Source: Kordia sp039026955 (GTDB lineage: Bacteria > Bacteroidota > Bacteroidia > Flavobacteriales > Flavobacteriaceae). From it: a DNA stretch of 64,000 bases. The first letter of the stretch is position 1. The number at the start of each line of letters is the position of its first letter. The notes beneath the pieces were generated by a model. The model was not told the origin of the DNA. It worked only from the letters and a program-made list of their open reading frames with translations, and did not search any database. The stretch covers positions 34,218 through 98,217 of the forward strand of contig JBCCLH010000021.1 in the NCBI GenBank assembly GCA_039026955.1, given 5' to 3'. The translations under genes were made by a program, and so were the position numbers. Below, in pieces: positions 36,603-44,570 of this stretch.

Positions 36603-37433
36603 TTATCTTTTACGTTTCCGAGCGTATTTTTTTCCTTGTTTAAATTTTTTTCCTTCAAAACCTTCAAACTGAATAGGAATTGAAATATTTCCTTGATCTT
36701 CCGTCGGAATCCGCACTACAAAATGCAAATGCTGAACCGTTGTAAAACCAGTCATCCCTGAAATTCCGATCGCTTGTCCACGTGCTACCTTATCACCATT
36801 TTTAATCAATACGCCTTTATAATCCAAATGATAATAGTAGGCAGTGGTGCCATCATCATGTATGGTCACAATATAATTCGCAAAGTTTGAAAATTTTCGT
36901 GTCCGTCCATGTTTTTTAGAATCACTTTTTATGGCAATCACTTTTCCTTCACGCGCTGCATAGATGGTATCGCCGATTTTTGTACCAAAATCGTATGCGT
37001 GAAATGATCCTGCATGATTGTGTGAAAAATTTCCAAAGTTTCCTTGAATCAATTTTTTCTTGCGCTTGTAAGGTAGTAAATATTTATAAGTTGTATCTGG
37101 ATTTGCAGTTCTTGGATTGCCATACGAAAGATTGAAGCTAAAGTAGTTTTTCAAGCCAATAGAAGCAGTGTCACTTGCTAAAAGATTGCGAGGGAATTTT
37201 ATAAAATCGGTCAATTTTTCTTCTGCACGAATGATTGTTTTGGGTTGATAAATAATGGATTGCATGGTGCTGTCTTTTGCATCAACTGTAAAAAAGATAG
37301 GTGCGGGCACATTACTCTTTATCGAAATTGAAATGGTGTCTTTTGTGGATAAAATAGAATCTCTTTTTAATTCTACTATTTGTGCATGACAGACACAAGT
37401 ACCAAAAAGTATGAGGAGAAGAATCTTTTTCAT
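36603..37433 (-). CDS. Secreted M23 family metallopeptidase
   Basis: 276 residues with a signal peptide (about 1-17). LytM-type endopeptidase domain at about 130-260: F-S-H-N-H-A-G-S-F-H-A-Y-D-F (zinc His plus Asp148), A-A-R-E-G-K-V, and H-L-H-F (His235 and His237). Cleaves peptide cross-links in peptidoglycan, or acts as a non-catalytic activator if a ligand is missing; the exact first His is ambiguous among three. A beta-rich N-terminal part (about 20-115) is not recognised. It ends in a very basic tail and is first of a three-gene unit with the microprotein and DUF6090. Confidence 0.82.
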   Translation of the reverse strand: MKKILLLILFGTCVCHAQIVELKRDSILSTKDTISISIKSNVPAPIFFTVDAKDSTMQSIIYQPKTIIRAEEKLTDFIKFPRNLLASDTASIGLKNYFSFNLSYGNPRTANPDTTYKYLLPYKRKKKLIQGNFGNFSHNHAGSFHAYDFGTKIGDTIYAAREGKVIAIKSDSKKHGRTRKFSNFANYIVTIHDDGTTAYYYHLDYKGVLIKNGDKVARGQAIGISGMTGFTTVQHLHFVVRIPTEDQGNISIPIQFEGFEGKKFKQGKKYARKRKR

Positions 37434-37441
37434 TTAATTTT

Positions 37442-38554
37442 TTAATTGTGTTTTTGATTGAGATAAAATTGATGGACTTGCCTACCTAATGCTGCCAAAA
37501 ACGGAATCCCGATTTCGTCATATTCATACGTATCATCATTGAAAATTTGATTCTTATTGACGTGAATGGTCGCAGTTATGAAAAAAGAAATATCATTTTT
37601 TGTATCAACAACATATGCGCAATCGGTTAAATACCCATACGCATATCCCACTTTATTATAGATTTTGATATGCTCAGGCATGGCGTCTTTCGTGTCTCCA
37701 AACAGGAAAAATTTCACGTAACTATCATAATATTCAGGATTGGTAAAACCTTGTTGTTTTGGGGTTTTGTGCATTACTTGCATCAAGAAATCACGATCGC
37801 TTTGAGTGAGTGAGAATTGTGCTTCTGCATTATATTTTTCTGAAGCATACAGACGTTTCATGAGTTCATGCAGTGTAGCAATCGGTAGATAATTCTTCTT
37901 AGAAAAATCCATTGGCTGCTGTATCAACGAATCGTTTCGGTAGAAACCTGTTCCTTTTTGAATTTTATCAATCCTTAATGGGTGATAAAGACCATTTACT
38001 TTTCTTGGTTCCCAATATATTACACTATCCTCTTTAGAAAAAAAGATTTCCTTATTTCCTATATGAGCTGCATCTGCAGTACTCAATCGATGCACAATTT
38101 GTGCAGGTTGAAACCCTTTTGTTTGTAGTTTTTGATTGATTCTATCTTGACCTAAAAATTCAAACAATCGGTTATATGCATCATTATCACTCACCGCAAA
38201 AATCTTTTGAATTTCTTTTCGAATTGTAGTCGTAACTGAATCACCTTCCACCTTAAAATCGGTTTCACTCGTAATTTCAGGAATTTGATTCACCTTTTCT
38301 AAAGCAGCAAGTGCTACGGGAAATTTGACACTACTAGCTGGATAAAAATATACGGAGTCATTTACTTGAAACTTAAAATTGTTTCCATTTGAATCTGTCA
38401 CCATGATTTGAACTTCATGCGCTTCCAAATTTTTCATGACATTTTGAATCTTGTCAGAAGCTGCCGCCAACGCAAAATCAATAGGATTGTTCATCTTTTT
38501 TTCAATTGTACAGCTATTAAAGGCTACTAATAAAAGGATCAGTACTTTTTTCAT
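37442..38554 (-). CDS. Class A beta-lactamase-like serine hydrolase, lipoprotein
   Basis: 370 residues from ATG 38554, chosen because it begins a lipoprotein signal (L-L-L-V-A-F-N-S-C, Cys15); a longer frame adds 25 improbable residues. Active-site motifs of the serine beta-lactamase fold: S74-S-V-K77 (S-x-x-K) and S122-D-N124 (S-D-N, class A style). The third motif appears as K-V-G in N-K-V-G-Y-A-Y-G rather than K-T-G. Length and insertions exceed those of a true class A enzyme, so beta-lactam hydrolysis should not be assumed. It lies 8 bp upstream of the M23 gene, suggesting joint cell-wall work. Confidence 0.8.
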   Translation of the reverse strand: MKKVLILLLVAFNSCTIEKKMNNPIDFALAAASDKIQNVMKNLEAHEVQIMVTDSNGNNFKFQVNDSVYFYPASSVKFPVALAALEKVNQIPEITSETDFKVEGDSVTTTIRKEIQKIFAVSDNDAYNRLFEFLGQDRINQKLQTKGFQPAQIVHRLSTADAAHIGNKEIFFSKEDSVIYWEPRKVNGLYHPLRIDKIQKGTGFYRNDSLIQQPMDFSKKNYLPIATLHELMKRLYASEKYNAEAQFSLTQSDRDFLMQVMHKTPKQQGFTNPEYYDSYVKFFLFGDTKDAMPEHIKIYNKVGYAYGYLTDCAYVVDTKNDISFFITATIHVNKNQIFNDDTYEYDEIGIPFLAALGRQVHQFYLNQKHN

Positions 38555-38629
38555 CGAATAATCGTGTAAAATGTCTCTACAAGATACTATTTTATATAAA
38601 AGAGTAGAAATTTTAAAAAATGTTACCAT

Positions 38630-38660
38630 AAAAAAAGTGCCTGTACACTACAGACACTTT
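38630..38660 (-). terminator. Intrinsic terminator of lysA
   Basis: AAAGTGcCTGT / ACAGaCACTTT hairpin with one mismatch. On the minus strand a run of T follows, as expected for the end of lysA. Confidence 0.65.
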
Positions 38661-38684
38661 GCCAACACTTAGATTTTCCTAAAC

Positions 38685-39929
38685 TTACACTGCTTTAGGA
38701 ACGCTCTTTTTCTTTTTCTTATGTGAAAGATCAATTTCTACCTGATTTTTTAATATATCGTCAAAAGTTTCTCGCTTTCTAATCAAATGTGATTCATTGT
38801 TCAACCATAATACTTCCGCTGGACGATAACGTGAATTGTAATTGCTTGCCATCGAGAAACAATATGCACCAGCATTGTTGAATTTTAAAATGTCGCCCTC
38901 GCGGATTTCACTAATTCTTCGGTTGTTGCCAAACGTGTCCGTTTCACAAATATAACCTACGACAGAATAATAACGTTCGCGACCTTCTGGATTGGAAATG
39001 TTTTCAATATGATGATATGAATTGTACAACATCGGACGAATTAAATGATTGAAACCACTGTCGATTCCCGCAAAAACGGTTGAGGTCGTTTGCTTTACAA
39101 CGTTTACCTGCGCTAGGAAGTATCCTGCTTCACTCACTAAAAACTTTCCTGGTTCAAAGTTGAGCGATAATTCTTTTCCATATTCTTGGCAGAATTCATT
39201 GAAACGTGCGCTTAATTTTTGTCCTAACTCTTCGATATTGGTTTGAATGTCGTCTTTTTTGTATGGCACTTTAAATCCGCTTCCAAAGTCGATAAACTCT
39301 AGATTTTTGAAATTGGTAGCGGTTTTGAATAAGATTTCAGAAGCGTACAGAAACACATCAATATCAAGAATATCACTTCCTGTATGCATGTGAATTCCGT
39401 TGACTTGCATTCCTGTCAATTCTACAATACGAAGTACGTGCGGAATTTGATGTATAGAAATTCCAAACTTTGAATCGATATGTCCCACAGAAATATTGTG
39501 ATTTCCACCTGCCATTACATGCGGATTGATACGAATACACACAGGAATCGTTGGATGTTTACTTCCGAATTGTTCTAAAATAGAAAGATTGTCAATATTA
39601 ATTTTTACACCTAATTGCGCAGCATGTTCAATTTCTTGCAGCGAAACACCATTAGGCGTGTACATGATATCTTCAGCATCAAAACCTGCTGCCAAACCCA
39701 ATTGCACTTCTTGAATCGAAACGGTATCCAATCCCGCGCCAAGCGATTTCATTAACTTTAAAATGCTCAGGTTGGACAATGCTTTTACGGCATAATGTAA
39801 TTTTAATTTTGGTACGGTTTGAAACGCACTTGTGAGGCGTTCGTACTGTGAGGTGATTTTTTCGGCATCGTATACATACGTAGGACTTCCGAATTTTTGC
39901 GCTATAGTAAGTAAATCTGATTCTTTCAT
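38685..39929 (-). CDS. lysA: Diaminopimelate decarboxylase
   Basis: 414 residues from ATG 39929; a TTG seven codons upstream is possible but less likely. Last step of lysine synthesis, meso-DAP to lysine. Fold-type III PLP enzyme: Schiff-base Lys49 in H-Y-A-V-K-A-L, H-M-H-T-G-S-D (sheet-side motif), a G-S-G-F phosphate loop and C-E-T-D-T-F near the active-site Cys. The C-terminus has a basic run of Lys residues beyond the usual end. It is divergent from the GG-leader peptide cluster. Confidence 0.94.
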   Translation of the reverse strand: MKESDLLTIAQKFGSPTYVYDAEKITSQYERLTSAFQTVPKLKLHYAVKALSNLSILKLMKSLGAGLDTVSIQEVQLGLAAGFDAEDIMYTPNGVSLQEIEHAAQLGVKINIDNLSILEQFGSKHPTIPVCIRINPHVMAGGNHNISVGHIDSKFGISIHQIPHVLRIVELTGMQVNGIHMHTGSDILDIDVFLYASEILFKTATNFKNLEFIDFGSGFKVPYKKDDIQTNIEELGQKLSARFNEFCQEYGKELSLNFEPGKFLVSEAGYFLAQVNVVKQTTSTVFAGIDSGFNHLIRPMLYNSYHHIENISNPEGRERYYSVVGYICETDTFGNNRRISEIREGDILKFNNAGAYCFSMASNYNSRYRPAEVLWLNNESHLIRKRETFDDILKNQVEIDLSHKKKKKSVPKAV

Positions 39930-40064
39930 TGCTTTATTTTGTGAATTCAAAACTATAATAATTTGAAGTTACAATAAAGAAAACTGATTAAAAATTATAA
40001 AAATAACACAAAAAGTTATATTTACAACATTTAAATACATTAGCACCCAAGAAGTATTTTCTAA

Positions 40065-40101
40065 AAAATCAATCATCTTGGGTAACAAAATGATTGATTT
40101 T
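40065..40101 (+). promoter_or_regulatory. Perfect hairpin upstream of peptide P5
   Basis: A 12-bp perfect stem (40065-40076 with 40090-40101) and a 13-nt loop, 33 bp before the P5 ATG, in the gap between lysA (-) and P5 (+). It has A-rich and T-rich sides and may be an attenuator or a bidirectional stop. Confidence 0.45.
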
Positions 40102-40134
40102 GAACTATCTATCATAATTTTAAACATAAGAATT

Positions 40135-40335
40135 ATGAAAAAATCAAAGAAAATTTTACGACTAAAGAAATCTTTTATCTCTAATTTACAGCAAGAAAGC
40201 GTAAAAGGAGGATTAGCAACAACAGACCAATCCACAGTGGTTTTCACTAATGATTGTCCATCGGGCAGTTGTACAAGTGATCCAAGAGAGCCAACAATTA
40301 GTTATTCTAATTGCGGCAAATGTGGTGGTTGGTAA
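40135..40335 (+). CDS. GG-leader RiPP-like precursor peptide P5
   Basis: 66 residues from ATG 40135, chosen to match the MKK start of its relatives; a longer upstream frame crosses a hairpin. The leader K-K-I-L-R-L-K-K-S-F-I-S-N-L-Q-Q-E-S-V-K-G-G deviates from the set by K-K instead of N-K. The core has four Cys (C-P-S-G-S-C and C-G-K-C) and many Thr/Ser and ends G-G-W. First member of the right-hand cluster. A reversed MITE copy follows 9 bp after its stop codon. Confidence 0.6.
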   Translation: MKKSKKILRLKKSFISNLQQESVKGGLATTDQSTVVFTNDCPSGSCTSDPREPTISYSNCGKCGGW

Positions 40336-40344
40336 TGAACATGT

Positions 40345-40452
40345 AAGAAGTTGTCTAAAAAATCTTTTCACACATCATTCTGAGCTTGATACTGAATCGA
40401 GTTCAGTGCATAGTTTGGTTTGATGAAATTTAAACTTTTTAGACAGCATCTT
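40345..40452. mobile_element. Short, inverted copy of the miniature inverted-repeat element (copy B)
   Basis: Ends AAGAAGTTGTCTAAAAAAT (40345-40363) and ACTTTTTAGACAGCATCTT (40434-40452) are imperfect inverted copies of the 19-bp terminal repeat of copy C. The interior (GAGCTTGATACTGAAT, GGTTTGATGAAATT) is the reverse complement of that in copies A and C, with about 100 bp missing. It sits between peptides P5 and P6. Confidence 0.65.
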
Positions 40453-40571
40453 TTTTTTAAACCAATGCTTAATTTGCTAATTGAATTCAGGATTTATAAA
40501 TCTTAAGAACAAAAAGTTTTAAAAGCAACCGTGATTTCTTATTTTGAGAGAAATAATTAAAATTTTATATC

Positions 40572-40754
40572 ATGAAAAAAAGAAATTTGAATGCATTGAC
40601 GTTGAACAAGAGAAAAATTAGTGAATTGCATGCGCTTGGAGGACGAAATGGCGAATCAACTGATTGTCCTACAGCAAGTGGGTGTAGCTGTGATTCCTGT
40701 AGACCAAATTGTCAGTTGACCATAGAACCCGCAACTCAGAAATGTGACAGATAA
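40572..40754 (+). CDS. GG-leader RiPP-like precursor peptide P6
   Basis: 60 residues. The leader K-R-N-L-N-A-L-T-L-N-K-R-K-I-S-E-L-H-A-L-G-G is followed by a short core with six Cys, four of them in a tight C-S-C-D-S-C-R-P-N-C block preceded by P-T-A-S-G. A similar P-T-A-S-T-C block recurs in P8. Two terminator hairpins follow, so it is its own transcription unit or the end of one. Close Ser/Thr-Cys spacing would suit (methyl)lanthionine rings, but disulfides or metal binding are alternatives. Confidence 0.65.
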   Translation: MKKRNLNALTLNKRKISELHALGGRNGESTDCPTASGCSCDSCRPNCQLTIEPATQKCDR

Positions 40755-40772
40755 TCACAAAAACTAGAAATG

Positions 40773-40833
40773 AAGCGAACATCACTGTTCGCTTTTTTAA
40801 TATGAGCCAAGGTGTATTTCTTGGCTTTTTTTA
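40773..40833 (+). terminator. Two tandem intrinsic terminators after P6
   Basis: First hairpin: AAGCGAACA / TGTTCGCTT (40773-40781 with 40786-40794) plus T-run. Second hairpin: AGCCAAG / CTTGGCT (40805-40811 with 40820-40826) plus T-run. Confidence 0.75.
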
Positions 40834-40901
40834 TGGCGAAACCGTAATGAATTGATTGTGAGGTTGTTTAAATTTAAGTTGAACCAAAAATTTAAATAAT
40901 C

Positions 40902-41168
40902 ATGAAAAAAAAGAAGTTAAAATCATTGAGCTTAAACAAGCAAAAAGTTAGTCAGTTGCACAATCAAAAAGGAGGAAATCAATCCTTTACTACGGACGAA
41001 ATTACAATGAGTACGTGTACCTGTGTTTCTTGTTTGCCTACAAATTGCCAAATACCGTCTGTAGTTATCTGTCCGCCACCAATCACTAAATTTTGTACGA
41101 TAGACTGTCAAACACGTGATTGTTCATTTGCCATTGTGTGTCCAATACCTATTGACGCTGAAATATGA
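40902..41168 (+). CDS. GG-leader RiPP-like precursor peptide P7
   Basis: 88 residues. The leader K-K-L-K-S-L-S-L-N-K-Q-K-V-S-Q-L-H-N-Q-K-G-G is followed by a core with nine Cys: a S-T-C-T-C-V-S-C block, C-P-P-P...F-C-T-I-D-C, then D-C and V-C-P-I-P. The end I-P-I-D-A-E-I resembles the end of P8. P8 starts 31 bp downstream, so the two are probably co-transcribed. Cysteines alternate with Thr/Ser, good potential lanthionine partners if a modifying enzyme exists elsewhere. Confidence 0.68.
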   Translation: MKKKKLKSLSLNKQKVSQLHNQKGGNQSFTTDEITMSTCTCVSCLPTNCQIPSVVICPPPITKFCTIDCQTRDCSFAIVCPIPIDAEI

Positions 41169-41199
41169 TAATTTTTTAAAACTTACGAAGTAAACTATT

Positions 41200-41460
41200 A
41201 TGAAAAAAAAGAAATTAGCATCGCTTTCGTTGAACAAACAAAAAATTAGTCAACTGCATCAACAAACTGGTGGAAATGATCCGTTTACGACAAATATGCC
41301 AACGGCAAGCACCTGTTCCTGTGTAACTTGTGTACCATATTGTCAAATAAATACATTTTTCGATTGTCCACCAAGACCCACAGAATTGTGTACTATTGAT
41401 TGTACTTTAGACTGTACATTCTTCAAATGCCCGATTCCATTTGATAACGAAATACCATAA
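41200..41460 (+). CDS. GG-leader RiPP-like precursor peptide P8
   Basis: 86 residues, a clear paralogue of P7. Leader L-A-S-L-S-L-N-K-Q-K-I-S-Q-L-H-Q-Q-T-G-G. The nine-Cys core has the same order of blocks: S-T-C-S-C-V-T-C, C-P-P-R...L-C-T-I-D-C, D-C, K-C-P-I-P-F-D-N-E. Cys positions and the Pro-flanked motifs are conserved, while the residues between them are exchanged. A complete MITE (copy C) begins 24 bp after its stop codon. Confidence 0.68.
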   Translation: MKKKKLASLSLNKQKISQLHQQTGGNDPFTTNMPTASTCSCVTCVPYCQINTFFDCPPRPTELCTIDCTLDCTFFKCPIPFDNEIP

Positions 41461-41483
41461 AATTCAGAAGCGTATTAAAGCAG

Positions 41484-41691
41484 AAGAGGCTGTCTAAAAA
41501 GTACAGATTTCGTCAAACCGAACTTGATTATTCATGTATATTTATTTGATAATTTGGTATTCATGAATGCAAGCATTTAGGTTTCTCATAACAGCTGATA
41601 GTCAATATGATGAGATTCTGAAGCCTGTGCTGAATTTATTTCAGTATCAAGCTCAGAATGATGTCTTTGAGGACTTTTTAGACAGCCTCTT
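41484..41691. mobile_element. Intact miniature inverted-repeat element (copy C)
   Basis: 208 bp with perfect 19-bp terminal inverted repeats, AAGAGGCTGTCTAAAAAGT (41484-41502) and ACTTTTTAGACAGCCTCTT (41673-41691). No reading frame of note inside. Copies A (28936-29111) and B (40345-40452) share ends and interior. It looks like a non-autonomous transposon; the parent transposase is not in the window. Confidence 0.75.
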
Positions 41692-41849
41692 TGCTTTTTA
41701 GCATGACATGATTTTCCTATTTCAAATCAAAATTAAAAGTAAAATAATCAAGATAAATACATCAGATTTTTAATATCCAAAGTATGGATAAACCGTAAGT
41801 AATTGCTGTGAATAATGATTATTTTTAAATACACTTAAATTAAAAAATC
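41692..41849. other. A/T-rich gap upstream of P9
   Basis: No gene or recognisable motif, apart from an A/T-rich region that presumably holds the P9 promoter. No exact TAnnTTTG element was found. Confidence 0.4.
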
Positions 41850-42062
41850 ATGAAAAAAAGAAAATTAAATTCATTGGAATTAAACAAACAGAAAATTAGT
41901 CAATTACACAACAAAACAGGAGGCGCAGATGCCCCAAAAACTCTGAATGATTGCTTAACAGATTTTTGTGCAATCATTTCTGTAATAGTTTGTCCACCAC
42001 CAGAAACACAATTTTGTACGGTAGAATGCCTAACGCGTGGTTGTACGTTTATTGGCTGCTAG
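41850..42062 (+). CDS. GG-leader RiPP-like precursor peptide P9
   Basis: 70 residues. Leader K-L-N-S-L-E-L-N-K-Q-K-I-S-Q-L-H-N-K-T-G-G as in P7 and P8. The core has seven Cys and keeps the second half of the P7/P8 pattern (V-C-P-P-P-E-T-Q-F-C-T-V-E-C...G-C-T-F-I-G-C), but the first multi-Cys block is replaced by N-D-C-L-T-D-F-C. It ends at Cys70. MITE copy C separates it from P8, and a terminator follows 80 bp downstream. Confidence 0.66.
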   Translation: MKKRKLNSLELNKQKISQLHNKTGGADAPKTLNDCLTDFCAIISVIVCPPPETQFCTVECLTRGCTFIGC

Positions 42063-42144
42063 TGTAGAAAGCAATTTCAAATCAACTATGCAATATCACT
42101 TTGGAAAACCATTATGAAGTGATATTTAGGATAAAAATCTTTAT

Positions 42145-42175
42145 AAAGAGTCATTCGAAAGTTTGGCTCTTTTTT
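42145..42175 (+). terminator. Intrinsic terminator after P9
   Basis: AAAGAGTCA / TGGCTCTTT stem with one wobble (42145-42153 with 42164-42172), a 10-nt loop and T-run. Confidence 0.7.
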
Positions 42176-42222
42176 AATATATCAAAAACCAAAAATAATT
42201 GGGTTTAATGCGCTCGATTTTT

Positions 42223-42230
42223 TACATTTG
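42223..42230 (+). promoter_or_regulatory. -7 element of sucC
   Basis: TACATTTG fits TAnnTTTG, 24 bp before the ATG at 42255. It argues against the longer reading frame that starts with a TTG inside it. Confidence 0.65.
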
Positions 42231-42254
42231 TGCCACTATAAAAAACTTCGTAAA

Positions 42255-43448
42255 ATGAATCTACACGAATACCAAGGAAAAGAAATATTAGCAAGTTTTG
42301 GCGTACGCGTTCAAAGAGGAAAAGTAGCGACAACTCCAGCAGAAGCTGTAGAAGCTGCAAAGCAATTAACTGAAGAAACTGGCACAGGATGGCATGTGAT
42401 TAAAGCACAGGTACACGCTGGTGGACGTGGAAAAGGCGGCGGCGTAAAGCTTGCAAAAAATCTTCAAGAAGTAGAAGAAATCGCAGGACAAATTATCGGA
42501 ATGGATTTGGTAACACCACAAACTTCTGCTGAAGGAAAGCGTGTACACCAAGTGTTAATCGCGGAAGATGTGTATTATCCTGGTGATAGTGAGCCAAACG
42601 AATTTTATATGTCTGTATTGTTAAACAGAGCCACAGGTCGTAACATGATCATGTATTCTACCGAAGGTGGAATGGACATTGAAACTGTTGCGGAAGAAAC
42701 GCCACATTTAATTTTTACAGAAGAAATTGATCCTGCACAAGGATTGTTACCTTTCCAAGCTAGAAGAGTAGCTTTTAATTTAGGATTAAGCGGAACGGCT
42801 TTTAAAGAAATGACACGTTTTGTTTCTTCATTATACAAAGCGTATGTATCGTCTGATTCTTCTTTGTTTGAAATCAACCCAGTGCTAAAAACTTCAGATG
42901 ATAAGATCATGGCAGTAGATGCAAAAGTAACTTTGGATGACAATGCTTTATTCCGTCACAAAGATTACGCTGCAATGCGCGATTTACGTGAGGAAAACCC
43001 AATTGAAGTAGAAGCGAAAGAAGTTGGATTAAACTATGTTGACCTTGACGGAAATGTAGGTTGTATGGTAAATGGTGCTGGATTGGCAATGGCAACGATG
43101 GATTTGATCAAAATGGCAGGTGGAGAACCAGCAAACTTCTTAGATGTTGGAGGAACAGCAGATGCAAAACGTGTAGAAGAAGCATTTAGAATCATCTTAA
43201 AAGATCCGAATGTAAAAGCAATCTTAATTAATATTTTTGGTGGAATTGTACGTTGCGATCGTGTAGCGCAAGGTGTAGTTGATGCCTATAAAAATATGGG
43301 AGATGCGATTAAAGTTCCAATCATTGTACGTTTACAAGGAACCAATGCTGACATTGCGAAGGAATTGATTGACAACTCAGGATTGGCAGTAGAATCGGCA
43401 GTAGAATTCCAAGAAGCTGCGGATAAAGTACAAGCCGTATTAGCGTAA
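42255..43448 (+). CDS. sucC: Succinyl-CoA synthetase (ADP-forming) beta subunit
   Basis: 397 residues, standard length, start M-N-L-H-E-Y-Q-G-K-E. TCA-cycle enzyme converting succinyl-CoA to succinate with NTP formation. ATP-grasp domain with A-Q-V-H-A-G-G-R-G-K-G-G-G-V (about 46-59), then the ligase domain with I-F-G-G-I-V-R-C-D near residue 320-328. The alpha subunit (sucD) is not adjacent. Strong own promoter and terminator make it monocistronic. Confidence 0.95.
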   Translation: MNLHEYQGKEILASFGVRVQRGKVATTPAEAVEAAKQLTEETGTGWHVIKAQVHAGGRGKGGGVKLAKNLQEVEEIAGQIIGMDLVTPQTSAEGKRVHQVLIAEDVYYPGDSEPNEFYMSVLLNRATGRNMIMYSTEGGMDIETVAEETPHLIFTEEIDPAQGLLPFQARRVAFNLGLSGTAFKEMTRFVSSLYKAYVSSDSSLFEINPVLKTSDDKIMAVDAKVTLDDNALFRHKDYAAMRDLREENPIEVEAKEVGLNYVDLDGNVGCMVNGAGLAMATMDLIKMAGGEPANFLDVGGTADAKRVEEAFRIILKDPNVKAILINIFGGIVRCDRVAQGVVDAYKNMGDAIKVPIIVRLQGTNADIAKELIDNSGLAVESAVEFQEAADKVQAVLA

Positions 43449-43476
43449 GTTATATCTAGATATATTCAATTTATAT

Positions 43477-43512
43477 AAAAAGACCTTTCTAGTTTGTTAG
43501 AAAGGTCTTTTT
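43477..43512. terminator. Bidirectional terminator between sucC and the GH25 gene
   Basis: A perfect 15-bp stem (43477-43491 with 43498-43512), 6-nt loop, A-run and T-run on the two sides; the genes converge here. Confidence 0.85.
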
Positions 43513-43537
43513 TATCGCGATGGTTTTTGGGTGTTTT

Positions 43538-44305
43538 TTATTTGCGACTGTTTTTGATAAAGGCTTTTAAACTTTCTACATCTCCATTAAATACATCAGC
43601 ATCATCTTTATAATCTGCAAGTTCGTAGGTATCTGTTTTTTGCCAAAATACATATCCTTTTTCTTGCCAAGTTTTTGGAAGCATCGGTGTTTTTTTGGAA
43701 TCGTAATCAGCGATCCACAATGGGTAACGTGCAAATTCAGGATTTACTAAATAATCATTTGCAAAATCGTTATTCGTATAAATAATTGGTGTTACTTTCA
43801 AAATACTTTCTATAATTTGTAAAAGTTTTAACGCATTTCCTTGAATGTCTTGTACAGGTTGTGAAGTGTCAATACCTTCAAATTCAATATCAATAATTGG
43901 AGGAATATCCGTAGGGTTCAATTTTTCAATTGTGCTAACGAATAGTTTTGCTTGTTTTAACGGATCATCTTTACTCATGAAGAAATGATACGCACCTCTG
44001 ATAAAGCCTTTTTCTTGGGTCGTTTTCCAATTGTATGCAAACTTTGGATCAACATAGGTTTCGCCTTGTGTTGCTTTGCATATGATGAATTTTAAGGAAG
44101 TATCTTCATTGTTTAGCATGGCTACTTCATCGCCTTGATAGGCAGAAATATCAATTCCGAATGCAGGTCCTGTATCTTTGACTGTTTCTTTTTTTACTGC
44201 TTTTTCAGTGTCTTTGGGAGTTTTGTTTTCTTTCTTTTCATCTGCACAAGAATACAAAAGCGTACAACAGATCAGTGCGATAATGCTAAAATAATTTTTC
44301 GTCAT
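43538..44305 (-). CDS. GH25 lysozyme-like lipoprotein
   Basis: 255 residues with lipobox L-L-Y-S-C (Cys20) and a Lys/Glu-rich spacer (21-45). The GH25 barrel follows: G-I-D-I-S-A-Y-Q-G (50-58), the D-I-E catalytic pair at Asp139/Glu141 (I-I-D-I-E-F-E-G), and later W-I-A-D-Y-D and D-A-D-V-F-N-G. Hydrolyses the MurNAc-GlcNAc bond of peptidoglycan. Membrane anchored, so probably a remodelling enzyme rather than a secreted toxin. Divergent from hsp20. Confidence 0.88.
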   Translation of the reverse strand: MTKNYFSIIALICCTLLYSCADEKKENKTPKDTEKAVKKETVKDTGPAFGIDISAYQGDEVAMLNNEDTSLKFIICKATQGETYVDPKFAYNWKTTQEKGFIRGAYHFFMSKDDPLKQAKLFVSTIEKLNPTDIPPIIDIEFEGIDTSQPVQDIQGNALKLLQIIESILKVTPIIYTNNDFANDYLVNPEFARYPLWIADYDSKKTPMLPKTWQEKGYVFWQKTDTYELADYKDDADVFNGDVESLKAFIKNSRK

Positions 44306-44421
44306 AGTATGTATAAAAATCCTAGATTGGTTTGTGCTACAAATTAGCCTAATTTCTCATCAGATCAAAATGCGATTTTCAATTCTTTCCGTCAGCTTGT
44401 CGCATAAAAAACAGCGAAAAT

Positions 44422-44464
44422 GTCATTTTGTCATTGTAAGAATGTGTAAAAGTGTCAAAATGGC
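44422..44464. promoter_or_regulatory. Inverted repeat upstream of the hsp20 promoter
   Basis: GTCATTTTGTCA (44422-44433) and TGTCAAAATGGC (44453-44464) are inverted with two mismatches in 12. They lie about 15-55 bp upstream of the -24 element, a plausible activator binding site. Confidence 0.4.
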
Positions 44465-44476
44465 GTGAAAATTCAC

Positions 44477-44492
44477 TTGGAATCCTTTTTGC
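44477..44492 (+). promoter_or_regulatory. Sigma-54-type -24/-12 promoter of hsp20
   Basis: TTGG at 44477-44480 and TTGC at 44489-44492 place GG and GC exactly 12 bp apart, as required for sigma-54 (TTGGCAC-N5-TTGC). The central CAC is not conserved. It lies about 80 bp before the ATG, and no TAnnTTTG element competes. Confidence 0.5.
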
Positions 44493-44570
44493 CATATACA
44501 ACTCGTATTTGAACAACAAACAATTAAAACATTAGAAAAGTAAAATTTAAAATTTTAAAAAATAAATAAG

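Noticed and set aside
1310..42062. A complete lanthipeptide gene cluster
   Set aside because: Precursor-like peptides only; no dehydratase, cyclase, radical-SAM maturase or peptidase-transporter is encoded in the window.
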